Origin: Cladorrhinum sp. PSN259
Taxonomy: Eukaryota; Ascomycota; Sordariomycetes; Sordariales; Podosporaceae
DNA length: 64,000 nt
NCBI GenBank assembly: GCA_033725935.1
Contig: MU867074.1
Location: forward strand, 558,001 to 622,000
Reading direction: 5' to 3'
Shown here one piece after another: positions 33,235 to 43,768 of the stretch (its first letter is position 1; each line of letters begins with the position of its first letter). The position numbers were made by a program, and so were the translations under genes. The notes beneath the pieces were generated by a model. The model did not search any database. It was not told the DNA's origin and worked only from the letters and a program-made list of their open reading frames with translations.

Positions 33235-35376
33235 ATGGCAACTGATTTCAAAAGCATGACCGTAGCTCAGCTGCGGCAAGAGCTGAAGCGTCGCAAATTG
33301 GTGCAAACAGGAATCAAAGCTGACCTCATCGACCGCTTGGTCGCTTTTGAGGATGAACAGCAAGGCAAGCCCACCGATGAAGCAAGCCGGGAAGCTGCCG
33401 ATGACGATGCGCCCGTCCCAGACCACAACAACGGTGACAGTGCCGACGGCGCACAACCTGCTGAGTCTGTAGAGTCTGCAGAGCTGCAGCTAACTACCAC
33501 GGAAGCTCCAATTCGCGAGCAAACCGCATCTCCAATCCCTGAGCAAACCGCAACTTCACTTCCTCAGCAACCCGCGTCGCCAATTCGCGAGATAGCGACG
33601 GCACCACCTACAATTCCAGAGGCTACAGAAGCTTTGCATTCTGAGCCTGCAGCATCTTCCCCCACCGAGGCAGCTGAGCCTACAGATTCGCTACCACTGA
33701 AGGCTGCGCAATCAGAAGCTCCTGTTGCCGATCCACTTCCCTCTCCCGTTCCAGAGGTCGCAACTGCTCTCTCTATTAATCCTCCCGCGGACTCCATTCC
33801 GATACCTGAAGTCATTCTCGTTACAGAGATTGTACAGGACATTGCAAGCAGGAAGAGACGGTCTAGGAGTCCTCCTCCCCCCGGCGAAGAAACCACAGCC
33901 AAACGGGCCCGCGCAGATCGCGACAGCAGAAGCCCTTCTCCTCAGCCTGAGGACAACCCATCATTCGAGACGCTTCCCGACCACGACTTTGCGGCGCAAA
34001 CAGCACCAGAAATCGAGACTCATTCCGAGGACCACAGCCGCCAAGAGCGCGACTGGGCTCAGCGGCTCGAAGGCAATCAGCCAAAGCGTGAAGAGATTGT
34101 GCCAATGGATATTGACGAACCTATGGACGAATTCGGCAGAGTCGAGCGGTCGCGGCACCCCGCAACTTCTGCACTTTATATCGCCAACCTTATGCGACCA
34201 CTCAAGGATAACGACTTCCGCGACCACATCATTAAGATTGCCGCATTCCCGGGAGTCGATCCCAATCCTGAGTGCGTACTGGACTTCTACCTCGACTCAA
34301 TCAAAACCCATGCATTTGTAGGCTTCAGCAGCATTGCGGCAGCCTCACGTGTTAGGACGGCCTTGCATGGCAAGATCTACCCTAATGAGCGCATTCGGAA
34401 GGCCCTTTGGGTTGACTTTATCCCGGCCGAAAATATCCAGGAATGGGTTCGTGAGGAGCGAGCAGAGAGGGGTCGCTGGATAGTGACTTATGACGGAGAT
34501 ATCAATGGCGGCGGGGAAGTTCAAGTCTCACATGTCAAGGACAGTGATGCGGGGAAGCCCAACAACAGCGTCCGACAACCTATGGGTCCTCCCCCTCCCG
34601 TTCCCACTGCACTCAGTCGTGCATATCCGGCCGCCCAGGAACCCCCGCCTCGTGTCCGTGGTCGTGGTGGTCGGGGTTTCCGTCTCGAGCAGGAGGGTGG
34701 AGAGTGGAAGACTACTGTTACCGGCCCGCCTCTAACCTACAAGCCCGTTTCCGAGGAGCTTGCCGAGAGGCGCACTGAGAATATGCGGTCTTACTATACG
34801 AAAGACCGCTATCGTGACATAGGCCGTGAGGATGAGATCAACCGTTATACCTTCGAGGCCGTTGATCGATTTGTTGATCGCGGCAAGGAAGTCTTCATTG
34901 GTATTCGCCCACCACATCGCCAGGCCGAACGTGACCGTCTCGCCGCCGGTGGGGGTAGGCGTCGCCGGCGCAACCGTTCCCCTCGTCGCCGTGATGACCG
35001 CTACCACGGAGGTGTCCGCCGTGAGCATGACCACTACGATGGCCAAGATCGATATGAGGACCGCCGGGATGATCGCCGCGATAGCCAGGATGCTCGCTTG
35101 GACGACAAGTACGATGACCGCCGGGACGACCGTCAAGAGGATCATTTTGATGATCGCGGCGATGATTCCAAAGACGATCATAGTCGTTATGATGATGACT
35201 GGCCCCGTAAGGATAACGGTAACGATAGGATGGATCGCTTCGATGATCGTCGCGGCACCCGTGACCGCTCTCCTGTCAACGATATCCCTCGATCTCGTTT
35301 TGATGGTGCTCCTCTGCCAACATACCAAGCTCCACCTAAAGGCGGTCGCGGTGGCCGTCGCCGGAACTGGCGCTAA
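33235..35376 (+). CDS. SAP-domain, Acinus-like RNA-binding protein
   Basis: Single exon, 713 aa. The N-terminal SAP motif (residues 6-40: MTVAQLRQELKRRKLVQTGI then KADLIDRLVAF) is a DNA/RNA-binding helix pair. A long Pro/Ala/Glu-rich linker with near-repeats (EQTASPIPEQTATSLPQQ) follows, then an SR-like basic patch (KRRSRSPPPP). Residues near 315-410 form a degenerate RRM of the Acinus type (SALYIANLMRPLKDNDFRDH, then HAFVGFSSIAAASRVRTALH, then ALWVDFIP). A conserved block ERRTENMRSYYTKDRY to EVFIGIRPPHR may be the partner-binding RSB-like motif. The tail is a 130-residue Arg/Asp repeat (DDRR, YDDRRDDR) ending in an RGG-like GGRGGRRRNWR. Acinus joins the exon-junction-associated ASAP/PSAP complexes; the fungal role is inferred. 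Confidence 0.8.
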   Translation: MATDFKSMTVAQLRQELKRRKLVQTGIKADLIDRLVAFEDEQQGKPTDEASREAADDDAPVPDHNNGDSADGAQPAESVESAELQLTTTEAPIREQTASPIPEQTATSLPQQPASPIREIATAPPTIPEATEALHSEPAASSPTEAAEPTDSLPLKAAQSEAPVADPLPSPVPEVATALSINPPADSIPIPEVILVTEIVQDIASRKRRSRSPPPPGEETTAKRARADRDSRSPSPQPEDNPSFETLPDHDFAAQTAPEIETHSEDHSRQERDWAQRLEGNQPKREEIVPMDIDEPMDEFGRVERSRHPATSALYIANLMRPLKDNDFRDHIIKIAAFPGVDPNPECVLDFYLDSIKTHAFVGFSSIAAASRVRTALHGKIYPNERIRKALWVDFIPAENIQEWVREERAERGRWIVTYDGDINGGGEVQVSHVKDSDAGKPNNSVRQPMGPPPPVPTALSRAYPAAQEPPPRVRGRGGRGFRLEQEGGEWKTTVTGPPLTYKPVSEELAERRTENMRSYYTKDRYRDIGREDEINRYTFEAVDRFVDRGKEVFIGIRPPHRQAERDRLAAGGGRRRRRNRSPRRRDDRYHGGVRREHDHYDGQDRYEDRRDDRRDSQDARLDDKYDDRRDDRQEDHFDDRGDDSKDDHSRYDDDWPRKDNGNDRMDRFDDRRGTRDRSPVNDIPRSRFDGAPLPTYQAPPKGGRGGRRRNWR

Positions 35377-37136
35377 TTTGACACGGTTTTACAATATTCA
35401 TTGCAGGCCAGCCTTAATGCCGATGGACATGTTCATCCAAGGCGCAAGGCGCTTGCACATATTTCATTGCTGGGTAACTGGAAATTATTCGCCGTCCTCG
35501 CAAATAACGCAAAATCTTGTTTTTTTGTTGGCTTCTTGTAATTTGTTTCTTACTATCCCCCCCCCCCAATTTTCACCAACTTTTCAAATTGCATTGTACG
35601 GATAGAAAAAATCATTTCAAAAGGGAAGGATCATGTACCGATGTTGCTGACTCTTCATGAGAGCTCTCAGCCGGAAAGAGAAGAACGAAACGTGAACGAA
35701 GGCCGCGCAGTGGTGGTGGTGGAGAAGATGACACCCATTTTATGGGGGAAGAGGTAGACAAGGGAAGAGAGATCTCTGCTATTTGGATTGGGTGCTATTC
35801 TGACTGATGAAGCTTCAGGGATCGAAGCCCCAAGAGGACGGATCGGCTCACTCAGTGCTATTGCGATCTCTACTATCATGGCTCTTTGAGGTCACCGCAA
35901 AAATACGTGGTGGTCTCGACTTGGTTTGTGAATCAGGTTGTCGGCCAGAGATATTTTTTGCCACAATGAAGAAAAAGCCGGCTGCAAGTGAGAAAGAAGA
36001 CGAAATCATTGCTACTCGAGAAGGAGCGAAAAAGTGACAGTATGAACAAAAATCTACTTACCGACGTCATAGCGTAGCTGCGCAAGGTCGCCTGGTATGT
36101 TGCTTTTGTAAAATCATGTAAACCTCTTTGATGTCAGAGTCATCTGATCATGAGGGATAGAAGAAAGTAAATAGATACTTAGATTCACAAAAGGCCCTTC
36201 ACTAATAATTAGAGATGATACGTTTTGCCTGAATACTGCATGTGAATATAGGTAGGTATGAGTGGGACTTGGTAAGGCTCAGTGAAATACCTTCCTAATT
36301 CTGGGTATCTGCTTGGACACTTCCAAGTTATTGAGCCTCAGCCTACTGAACTGCTTTTTGTTTGGTGCTCACTTTATCCGGGTTTTATCTCCTCCACCCA
36401 CCTATGAGCCATTCAAATTGGCACCTTTTTCCTAGACCAGAGAGGTATTTTATTCTTTTTGAAGAAAAAAAAATTTCAAAAAAATCGAACACTCTGGTGT
36501 CAGTATTATAGAAATTGATAAGAATTCCTAGCCCGCCTACCACTGAAGATCTGTTTTTTGTCACATTCCTGTTGTGGAAAACTCACTACAAAAAATACAT
36601 ATGTAGCACAACAACAAAGAGCAGCAAGAGAGAGAAACACACAATGATCATGAGCCATTTTGACTAATTAGCAGTCGGACATTTCATAACCTGTAAAACA
36701 GAGATCATAGTATGTATACCTATCACCAAGAATCGGCAGAGATTCATTTGTTATGGTCTTTAAACATCACTTTTGATTACCGAAAGACTAACATGACCAA
36801 GACATCAAGTGTATCTAGACAACTACTAAGGCAGCCTCCCACGCTTGCCCTGTGGTTCACACCCCCTGCTGCTCTCTATGCGTCCATTTCATACATAAAA
36901 CAAACGAGCAGTTACATAATTTCTTGCCACAAAAAAGAAAGTAGAAAAGAACATGATTCTTTTTATTCCAATCCGCTCCACCCTCCTCCGCCCAAACCCG
37001 AAGAACGAATGGGATTAAAAGATAAAACTGCTCAAAACATTAAAAGCAAATGGGAAGGAGCTAGTTTATCTTCTCTCATGGTAAATTTGACCATCTGGCA
37101 CATTCCAGTGGCCGTTCAGCGAGGCAGGCTCCTTGT
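35377..37136. other. Intergenic between convergent genes
   Basis: About 1.8 kb of mostly AT-rich sequence between the 3' ends of the Acinus-like and Bfr1 genes. It includes a C run at 35560-35568 and short A runs. No gene, tRNA or mobile element is recognised. Confidence 0.55.
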
Positions 37137-38848
37137 TTATGCCTCAGCGGCAGGCTCCTCAGTCTTCTTCTCTTCCTCAACAGTGACCTTCTCAACGGCC
37201 TCGGTGACCTCAGCAACGGCCTGGTTGTCCTCCTCCTTGGGAGTAGGGGGGGGAGAAGAGGCCTCCTTGCCTTCCTTGTCCTCCTCGGCCTCGAGGCGCT
37301 CAATCTCCTTTTGGGCCTTCTCAATGTTCTAGAAAGCAAAGTTAGCAAATGCTGCCCGTATTTCTCAGGCGAGTGAAGACGAAGATTATCTTACCTTCTT
37401 GGTCTGCTCCTCCTGGTCAGCCTTCCACTTCTCGATCTTGGCCTTGATCTGCTCAATGGCAGCAGGCTTGTCCTCATCAGTCAAGGCAGGGGTGACTCCA
37501 ACGAAGGCGAAGTCAGCAAGGACACCGGGGTCCAAGGTGAGCTTGCCAGCAGTGGGCTTGTCGGCCTTGGACTTCTTGCCCTTCTTTCCCTTGGAAGCGG
37601 CGGGCATGTATTCGTCCTCGCGCTCATCCTTACGTACGAGGCGGACACCCTTGAGGCCGGAGTCATCAACCTTGCGCTGGGCAGTGGCGCCGAGACCCTT
37701 GTCGGCAAGGAGCGCAGGCTTCTCGGGGGCGGGGTGTGAGGGATCCAAGAAGTGAAGCAAGCCGGCGGCGCGACGGAGCTCCTCGGTGAAAGCAGGAAGG
37801 CCGGCCTCATCGAGCATCTCCTTGGCACGAACAAGACGGCGCTCCTTAGCAATGCGGTCACGCTCGGCTTGCTCGCGCTCCCGGCGCTTCTCACGCTGCT
37901 CCCTCTCCCACGCAACAGCGGCCTTCTTCTGGGAGTAGTAGTCGTCCTTGATCTTCTTAACGGCCTGGTACTTCTCATCCTGCTCCTGGCGAAGCTTGGT
38001 ACGCTGGTCACGAAGGGTAGAGAGGTTCTTGAAGGCATCATCCTGCTCGGCCTTGATCTTGTCAAGCTCAGCCTGAAGTTTGTTATACTCCTCATTGAGC
38101 TGCTTGGCCTCGGGGGTGCTGAGGGAGTCCTTGATCTCCTTAATCTTGGCCTTGATCTCGTCGATGTTCTTTTGCGAATCGTCGAAAGAAGCGAAGTTCT
38201 TGCGCTGCTTTCTAAGGCTGCTAACCTCAGCCAGGGCCTTCTTCTCGTCGACAAGCTTCATAGAGCCGCTGTTGACATCGCGCTCGAGGCGGGCGATCTG
38301 TGCATCGATCTCCTCGACGCTCTTGAAAGAGACCTTGGAGCGAGCGGCCTTGCTCTCGGCAATGCGGGCCTGAAGGGACTCATCGAGACGCTTAATCTGC
38401 TCCTGCTTGCCGGTGCGGTCCTTCTTGCCGATGCCCTGCTGATTACGGATCTCCTGGAGGCGGGCGATCAACTCCTGCCTTCTGATCTGGGTAGGGTTCT
38501 GAGTCTCCTTGTTCTTGCTGGGGGTAGCAAGTTCGAGCTTCTGCTTGATGGCGTTCTATATACGGGATTTGGATGTCAGCTCCTCATGGTCTCAATGCGT
38601 TGCAGGTGCGGTAAAACGCATGGTGCATGCAGTTCGTGGGTCGAGAGGGGACGGCAGGATGCAGCGGCGATCTGTTTCGCTGGGAGATGGGCGAGGGGCA
38701 CACTCACGAGAGCATCTTGGCTAGCTTTCAATTCCTTCTCAGCCTTTGCAAGCTGGTCCTTGAAGACACCCTCATCAGGTTTGACGGGCTTGGTGACGGC
38801 GGCCGCGGCAGCCACAGCGGCAGCGGGAGCGTTGGTTTCGGTGGCCAT
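37137..38848 (-). CDS. BFR1: Bfr1-like nuclear segregation / mRNP protein
   Basis: Bfr1 is a coiled-coil protein that associates with polysomes and mRNPs at the ER and affects secretion and chromosome segregation in yeast. Exons on the minus strand: 38848-38708, 38555-37395, 37328-37137, giving 497 aa. After an Ala-rich N-terminus (MATETNAPAAAVAAAAAV) comes nearly continuous coiled coil: VFKDQLAKAEKELKASQDAL, FKSVEEIDAQIARLERDVNS, KKALAEVSSLRKQRKNFASF and KQLNEEYNKLQAELDKIKAE. An RER-rich helix follows (REQREKRREREQAERDR). A globular part near residues 300-350 (AGLPAFTEELRRAAGLLHFL) precedes a basic linker and an acidic Glu-rich tail. Codon use is strongly C/G-ending, suggesting high expression. 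It shares a 682-nt divergent promoter with RPB5. Confidence 0.93.
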
Positions 38849-39530
38849 TGTGAGAGAACCGAGAGATGTGTCCGAATCGACGATTGCAATTAAGAATTGC
38901 AAATGAGGAAAACCCCCCAAAAGATGGATGTTACGGTATGTTGGGCCACTTGACGATACGCTCGTGGTGTGGAGGAGGAGTAAAAAAAGAGGAGCCTGAT
39001 GATGGAGACCCTTTTCTTGCCGTGGGCCGGATTTCGCAACAGCAGCGAACAGCTGGTCTTCAACCCTTAGAGGGTACTGTGGACAACAAATCCCAATCCC
39101 CGAAAACTGGATCCCCAAAGTTTTTTTGGAATTTCTCTCCCACCCCCAAAAAAATTCCAGACCCTGGGTGGGCTTGGCCAGTGATGGATCCAATTGATTT
39201 GCAGCAGAAAAAGCTAATCGGTCGCTTATATAATCCTGTAGGGCCATTCCCCTTTCCCTTTCTCCACATTTGGCAGCGGTCGACGGGTCGACGGTTTTAC
39301 TGCTTCTACCCCCTCTGTTTCTGGCGTGTGCCCACCCCCCGTCCCGTTAATTTTTTGAAGTTCGATTTCTTTCAGCCTCGCAGAACCTTGCATTCAGAAC
39401 CTTGGAAGCTTTCGAAAATCAGAAAAACGAAGAAACCAGAAACCATCGCCCTCCCAAAAGTCAACCTCCCACCAACCCATCAACCATTCGATCTTTTCTG
39501 TATCGCATCATAAACGACCGTGCAATCAAG
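38849..39530. promoter_or_regulatory. Divergent promoter of BFR1 and RPB5
   Basis: 682 nt between two oppositely oriented genes tied to gene expression (Bfr1 and a shared RNA polymerase subunit). No TATA box stands out apart from TTATATAA near 39226-39233. Shared regulation is a suggestion only. Confidence 0.45.
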
Positions 39531-40396
39531 ATGGACGGCAGCGACAACATCCACTCTAAAGAGACGACGCGGCTCTGGCGCGCATGGAGGACGATCCACG
39601 AGATGGTGCAGGACAGGGTACGACAGACACTCTAGTAGCTGGCTTGATGCTCCTGCGCAAGCCTCTCGCTGTGTGAAATGACATCTTGCTAAATGGCCTA
39701 CAGGGTTACGAGTTGGCCGAAGAGGAAATCAAGATCTCGCTCGATGAGTTCCGCTCCAAGTTCTGCAACTCCGACGGCAGCCCAGAGTATGTCGGACCTC
39801 TCCTCCTCTCGCTTCAAACCGTCAATGGCATCCTGAATCAATGAATACTAACGGTGGCTACTCACAGCCGCGCACGAATGCAATTCTCCGCCCGCCCTTC
39901 CGAATCAATGATCAAGAAGTTCACACCCCCACCAACCGCCTCCAACCCAGATCCTGCACCCGAGTGCGGAACCATCTGGGTCGAGTTCTGCCCGGAGAAG
40001 GGCTCTATCGGCATCAACGTCATGAAGAAGTTCGTCGAACACTGCGCCGCTAATAACTTCAAGGCCGGCATCCTCGTCACCTCAGTCGCTCTTTCCTCGC
40101 AGGCACGCAAGGTGATGACGGTCACCTCTCAGTATACCCTTATTGAGTGCTTCCTGGAGGAGGATCTCCTTGTGAATATCACCCACCACGAGCTTGTCCC
40201 CTTGCATATCTTGCTTAGCAGGGATGAGAAGAATGCTCTGTTGAAGCGATACAGATTGAAGGAGACGCAGCTCCCTAGAATCTTGAGCAAGGATCCGATT
40301 GCGCGGTATTTGGGGCTCAAGAGGGGACAGGTGGTAAAGATTGTCAGGACAAGTGAGACTGCGGGTCGGTATGCCAGTTACAGACTTTGCGTATAA
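39531..40396 (+). CDS. RPB5: RNA polymerases I, II and III shared subunit RPB5 (RPABC1)
   Basis: Common subunit of all three nuclear RNA polymerases, sitting at the jaw that contacts downstream DNA. Exons: 39531-39617, 39704-39786, 39868-40396, giving 232 aa (yeast 215). The N-terminal part (TTRLWRAWRTIHEMVQDRGY and then ELAEEEIKISLDEF) and the MQFSARPSE segment belong to the eukaryote-specific jaw domain. The C-terminal assembly domain, shared with archaeal subunit H, contains NITHHELVPLHILLSRDEKN, then LKETQLPRILSKDPIARYLG, LKRGQVVKIVRTSETAGRYA and SYRLCV at the end. The first ATG downstream of the divergent promoter was used. The CDS is ordinary for the family. Confidence 0.96.
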
Positions 40397-41950
40397 AACG
40401 GATTTGGCAGAGGAGCTACGAGATTGTTTATAAGAATGGAGACAAGTTGACGAATAGGACGAGGGAAATGGTCGATTCGAGATGGATAGAGATTGGGAAG
40501 CACTTTTCTTACAGACAGACAAGCATGCTTATCCCAGACCACCAACATCAACAACCATAAAAGGCGTTCTTTATTTCTTTACTGTTTAATTTTTGGGAGG
40601 GGAGCTTGCATGAAGGTCGTTTTTTTTTTTTTGACTCTGTTAGGGAGAGAGGCGTTTTGAATCGGGAAGAGAGGGTCATGTTTAGAAAGAGCATCCCAGA
40701 AATGCGTTCTCTGATGTCGTCTTTTATTATACTGTCTTGTATTGTTTGGAGCGAAAAAAGAGTAAATATAGATAGCACCAAAAGATTGTAGCTGTCAAGT
40801 GACTGGTTCTTCTGCCCTTTGTTTTCACTTTGATACTTGTTCCGCCCCATTTTCCGAGCCTATTCATTATTAAAAAATGATTACAAAATGATATTTTTTT
40901 TTTAAAAAAAAAAATAGCAATTGTTTGGGGGGCTGACAAGCTATGGCTTAAACTTTCAGGTGAGTCTTGCACAGCGATGATTCATGCTCACCAAGACAAC
41001 TCATGGCCATGTGGAAGGTCAGGAGGAATTCTTGCCTAGTAATGTTTTGTTTTTAATTTCATTCATCTCTATAAGCTTCTAGAGGCATCGAGACTTTGCT
41101 CCCTGCTTGATTAGCAATATTGTTTCCCATACACCACGATATAAAGACAGCAAATAGTCAACAATGATTCATAGTCACTCAAACTTCACATCACGGTTTG
41201 CGTAAAGTCAGAAAAAAGCTCCTTGATAAAGTTCATCGTATGTATTAGTATGTTTAACATTTCCTTTTAGGAGACCAAGACTTGATCCCTGTGTTTATAT
41301 TATGTACATATATATGTTTCGTATGGGTATAATGGGTATAAATCTCCAGTCAAAAAGCAACTTATACTTTGTGACACATACCAAAATAAAATAAAAATGT
41401 TCGTGAAATTCGAGGCCGTTAAAATGAGAGAAAAAAGAAGAAAAATCCAAACCTGGTGCAAATACTTCCTCCACTGGGGTATAAAAGCCTGATAGTATCC
41501 TCGTCCTTCCTCTTCATGAATCCTGGTGCGCTTGTGGTGGTTCGAAGCGTATGCTACCGACCGATCCATATCGAGCACCCAGATGCCACTGCGTTAGCAG
41601 GGACAACCGCCCGCTCAAGTGTTTATCGTTTCTTCGTTCGCAAAAATCTCATCAGACGAGATATCTACGTCTCCGTCGTCCCCAATTCGTCCCTTTGCGC
41701 CCTCCTTTCAGTCCTGATTCTTCCTACTTTTATTGAAGACCGCACCAAACGCCTTTGCCAGTGCCCAGCTCCCAGTCCCAATCCGTACCCATGTCTAAGA
41801 AACGCTATTCCCATTGTCATGAAAGCCCCGAATCCCAGCCCAGTCATGTCGTGCATCCCAGACGGCCCGCCAGACTATTTTTTGGTATCATCGAAGAAAT
41901 ACATTATTAGTAGTACAATGCTCATTTTATGTGAGCTCCAAGTGTAAATA
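40397..41950. other. Intergenic between convergent genes
   Basis: About 1.55 kb, AT-rich with long T and A runs (40620-40632, 40890-40916). No convincing gene. The right part is probably the 3' UTR of the rhodopsin-domain gene. Confidence 0.55.
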
Positions 41951-43768
41951 TCACAAGTGACTTTCGTCATTGCTCTTCTTCTCCTCCCCATTAAGCAGGC
42001 CGCCAGCGTCGATCAACTCCAGTTCCCGCTTCTCTGAACCTTGACCATCAGCAGGCCGTAGTGGTGGTGAATTGGACCCTTCGAGCTGCGACTGTTCGAT
42101 TGGTTCGAGTTCGGTGCTTCCAGACTTTGTTCTTGGCGGCTTGGGTTTCGTTGCTGAATTGATTGAAGCAAGTGGGTTCAGGAACCCTCCTAGGTCCTGT
42201 AGCAGCGCGGCAGATCCTCGTCTGAGACCATTAATACTGGCGGGGATTGCTGCTGCTGGTGGAGTCATCGTAGTTTTTGTGCTGGTGCTGGTGTTGCCGG
42301 AGGGTGGTGATGACTGCGATTTTGATGACACGCAGCTCTCTCGTCGGCTAGTGGGGCCCAAATCATCAAGGAGACCGCCGTAGTCAAAGAATGATACTCG
42401 TCGGGCCGAATTCCTCCTTACTGATCCGACTTGATTATCCCCGGGTGCGAGGTTATCGTCGCTAGGCGCGACGCTGTCGCGGTTCTGGCCTGGAAACTGC
42501 CAGGAGTTCATATCCTCCTGCAACTTGGCGACTGGGGCAGGTGTGTAGACTGGGTTCTCGGTTGGCGATGGTGGTTGTTCGCGCAGTTCGGGCTTGACAC
42601 CGAATCCCGTTTCCCTTACGAGGTCCTCATCACTTCCCCAGTGCCGGAGAACCGTCGGTCGTCTGGATTCGGAGGCGGAGGATCGTCCTATCGATGAAGC
42701 TACTGCCACGGAGTCATACTTGAACTTCTTCTTCTTTACTCCTCTGTCTCTGACGAAAGACCCCAAAACCAAAGCGTTTGCCGCGGCGGTAGCAAAAAGG
42801 AGTTCAACTGAGGCGTAGAGTGAGCGGCTTTGTTGGCTACCTTGTTCTTCAAAGATGTGTGGTACACGGTAGATAGTCACAGTGACTGGTGCTAAACCGA
42901 GTGAGAAAAGCAGTACGAGCTGAAGCTTTCGTTTGGTGGTCATGGTACTGCGAAGAATGATGGGGATTGGACATATGACCAAGAGCAAGTCTGTAAAAAT
43001 ATTGCAGGTTGCCATGGTCAAGAGCTGCGCGTACCCCTGACGACATTGCCCCCCTGGATCCGGAAGAACCTGCCAATGGTGAGAAAATGGGTGGCACTCG
43101 GCCAGATCGCTGATGACAACGGCTACGAACGTTGCGACCAGAACAATTCGAATGAACACCAGAGAGAGTTCATACGACCGTTCCCACGTAACGTTGAGCC
43201 GTCTAAAAAACTCAAGAATGGCATTTTTGAGAGTCCAAAGCCTGTTTGGTTTTCACCACGACGGTCAGCATGGAGATTCCGAGACACAGGATAGGGAAAA
43301 GGGGTTCGGGAGTATTTTTGGTTCGTGTCACAAACCTGTGGACGTCGTTCTAGAGAAAACCGTCTCACACACCCGCCAGTGACACGCGCGCCAAAAACAA
43401 CCTGAAAGGAAGAGATAAAAACGTCACACATACGTTGCAGCGTACAGCACCCGACTCAACAGCACCAGCCCGCTACCAATTTTCCTCCGGTGGAGTTCTT
43501 CATCTGAAAGGCCAGCGCCGGCCAATTGAGCATTGTTGGTGCCGTAGATTAGGATGACGTGCACGCATCCCATCCGCGCTAACAGGGGAATCAAGGCAAG
43601 CGCCGCCATCTTGTCTTCCCGAAACAACCTTTCCGTCCTCACAAACCGGCCAGCGATGCGCAACAAGATAATGACGGCACAAAACATGGTGATCCACCAG
43701 CACACCAAAAGCGTCGGCTTGTCATTGCTGAATGGGCGAAGCGGCGGAGGATCCGAGTAAAGAGCCAT
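41951..43768 (-). CDS. Fungal-rhodopsin-domain (PTH11-like) integral membrane protein
   Basis: Exons on the minus strand: 43768-43434 and 43241-41951, giving 541 aa. About seven hydrophobic segments fill residues 20-290: TLLVCWWITMFCAVIILLRI, AALALIPLLARMGCVHVILI, VLLSRVLYAA, VFIRIVLVATFVAVVI, LLTMATCNIFTDLLLVICPI, LQLVLLFSLGLAPVTVTIYR and ASVELLFATAAANALVLGSF. The order, the CxxGYAQLLTMATCNIFTDL region and the LWTLK motif after the intron fit the fungal rhodopsin-like family that includes PTH11 receptors. No CFEM domain and no retinal-binding lysine is evident. The 250-residue cytoplasmic tail is Ser/Pro-rich and probably phosphorylated. The ligand and function are unknown. The 192-nt intron is longer than others here. 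Confidence 0.82.

Noticed and set aside
36712..37332. 206-codon open frame on the plus strand
   Set aside because: Its right half is the antisense of the last BFR1 exon and the left half has no coding character.
37752..38906. 384-codon open frame on the plus strand, Leu-rich and apparently membrane-like
   Set aside because: It is the exact antisense of BFR1; the hydrophobic look comes from reading Lys/Glu codons in reverse.
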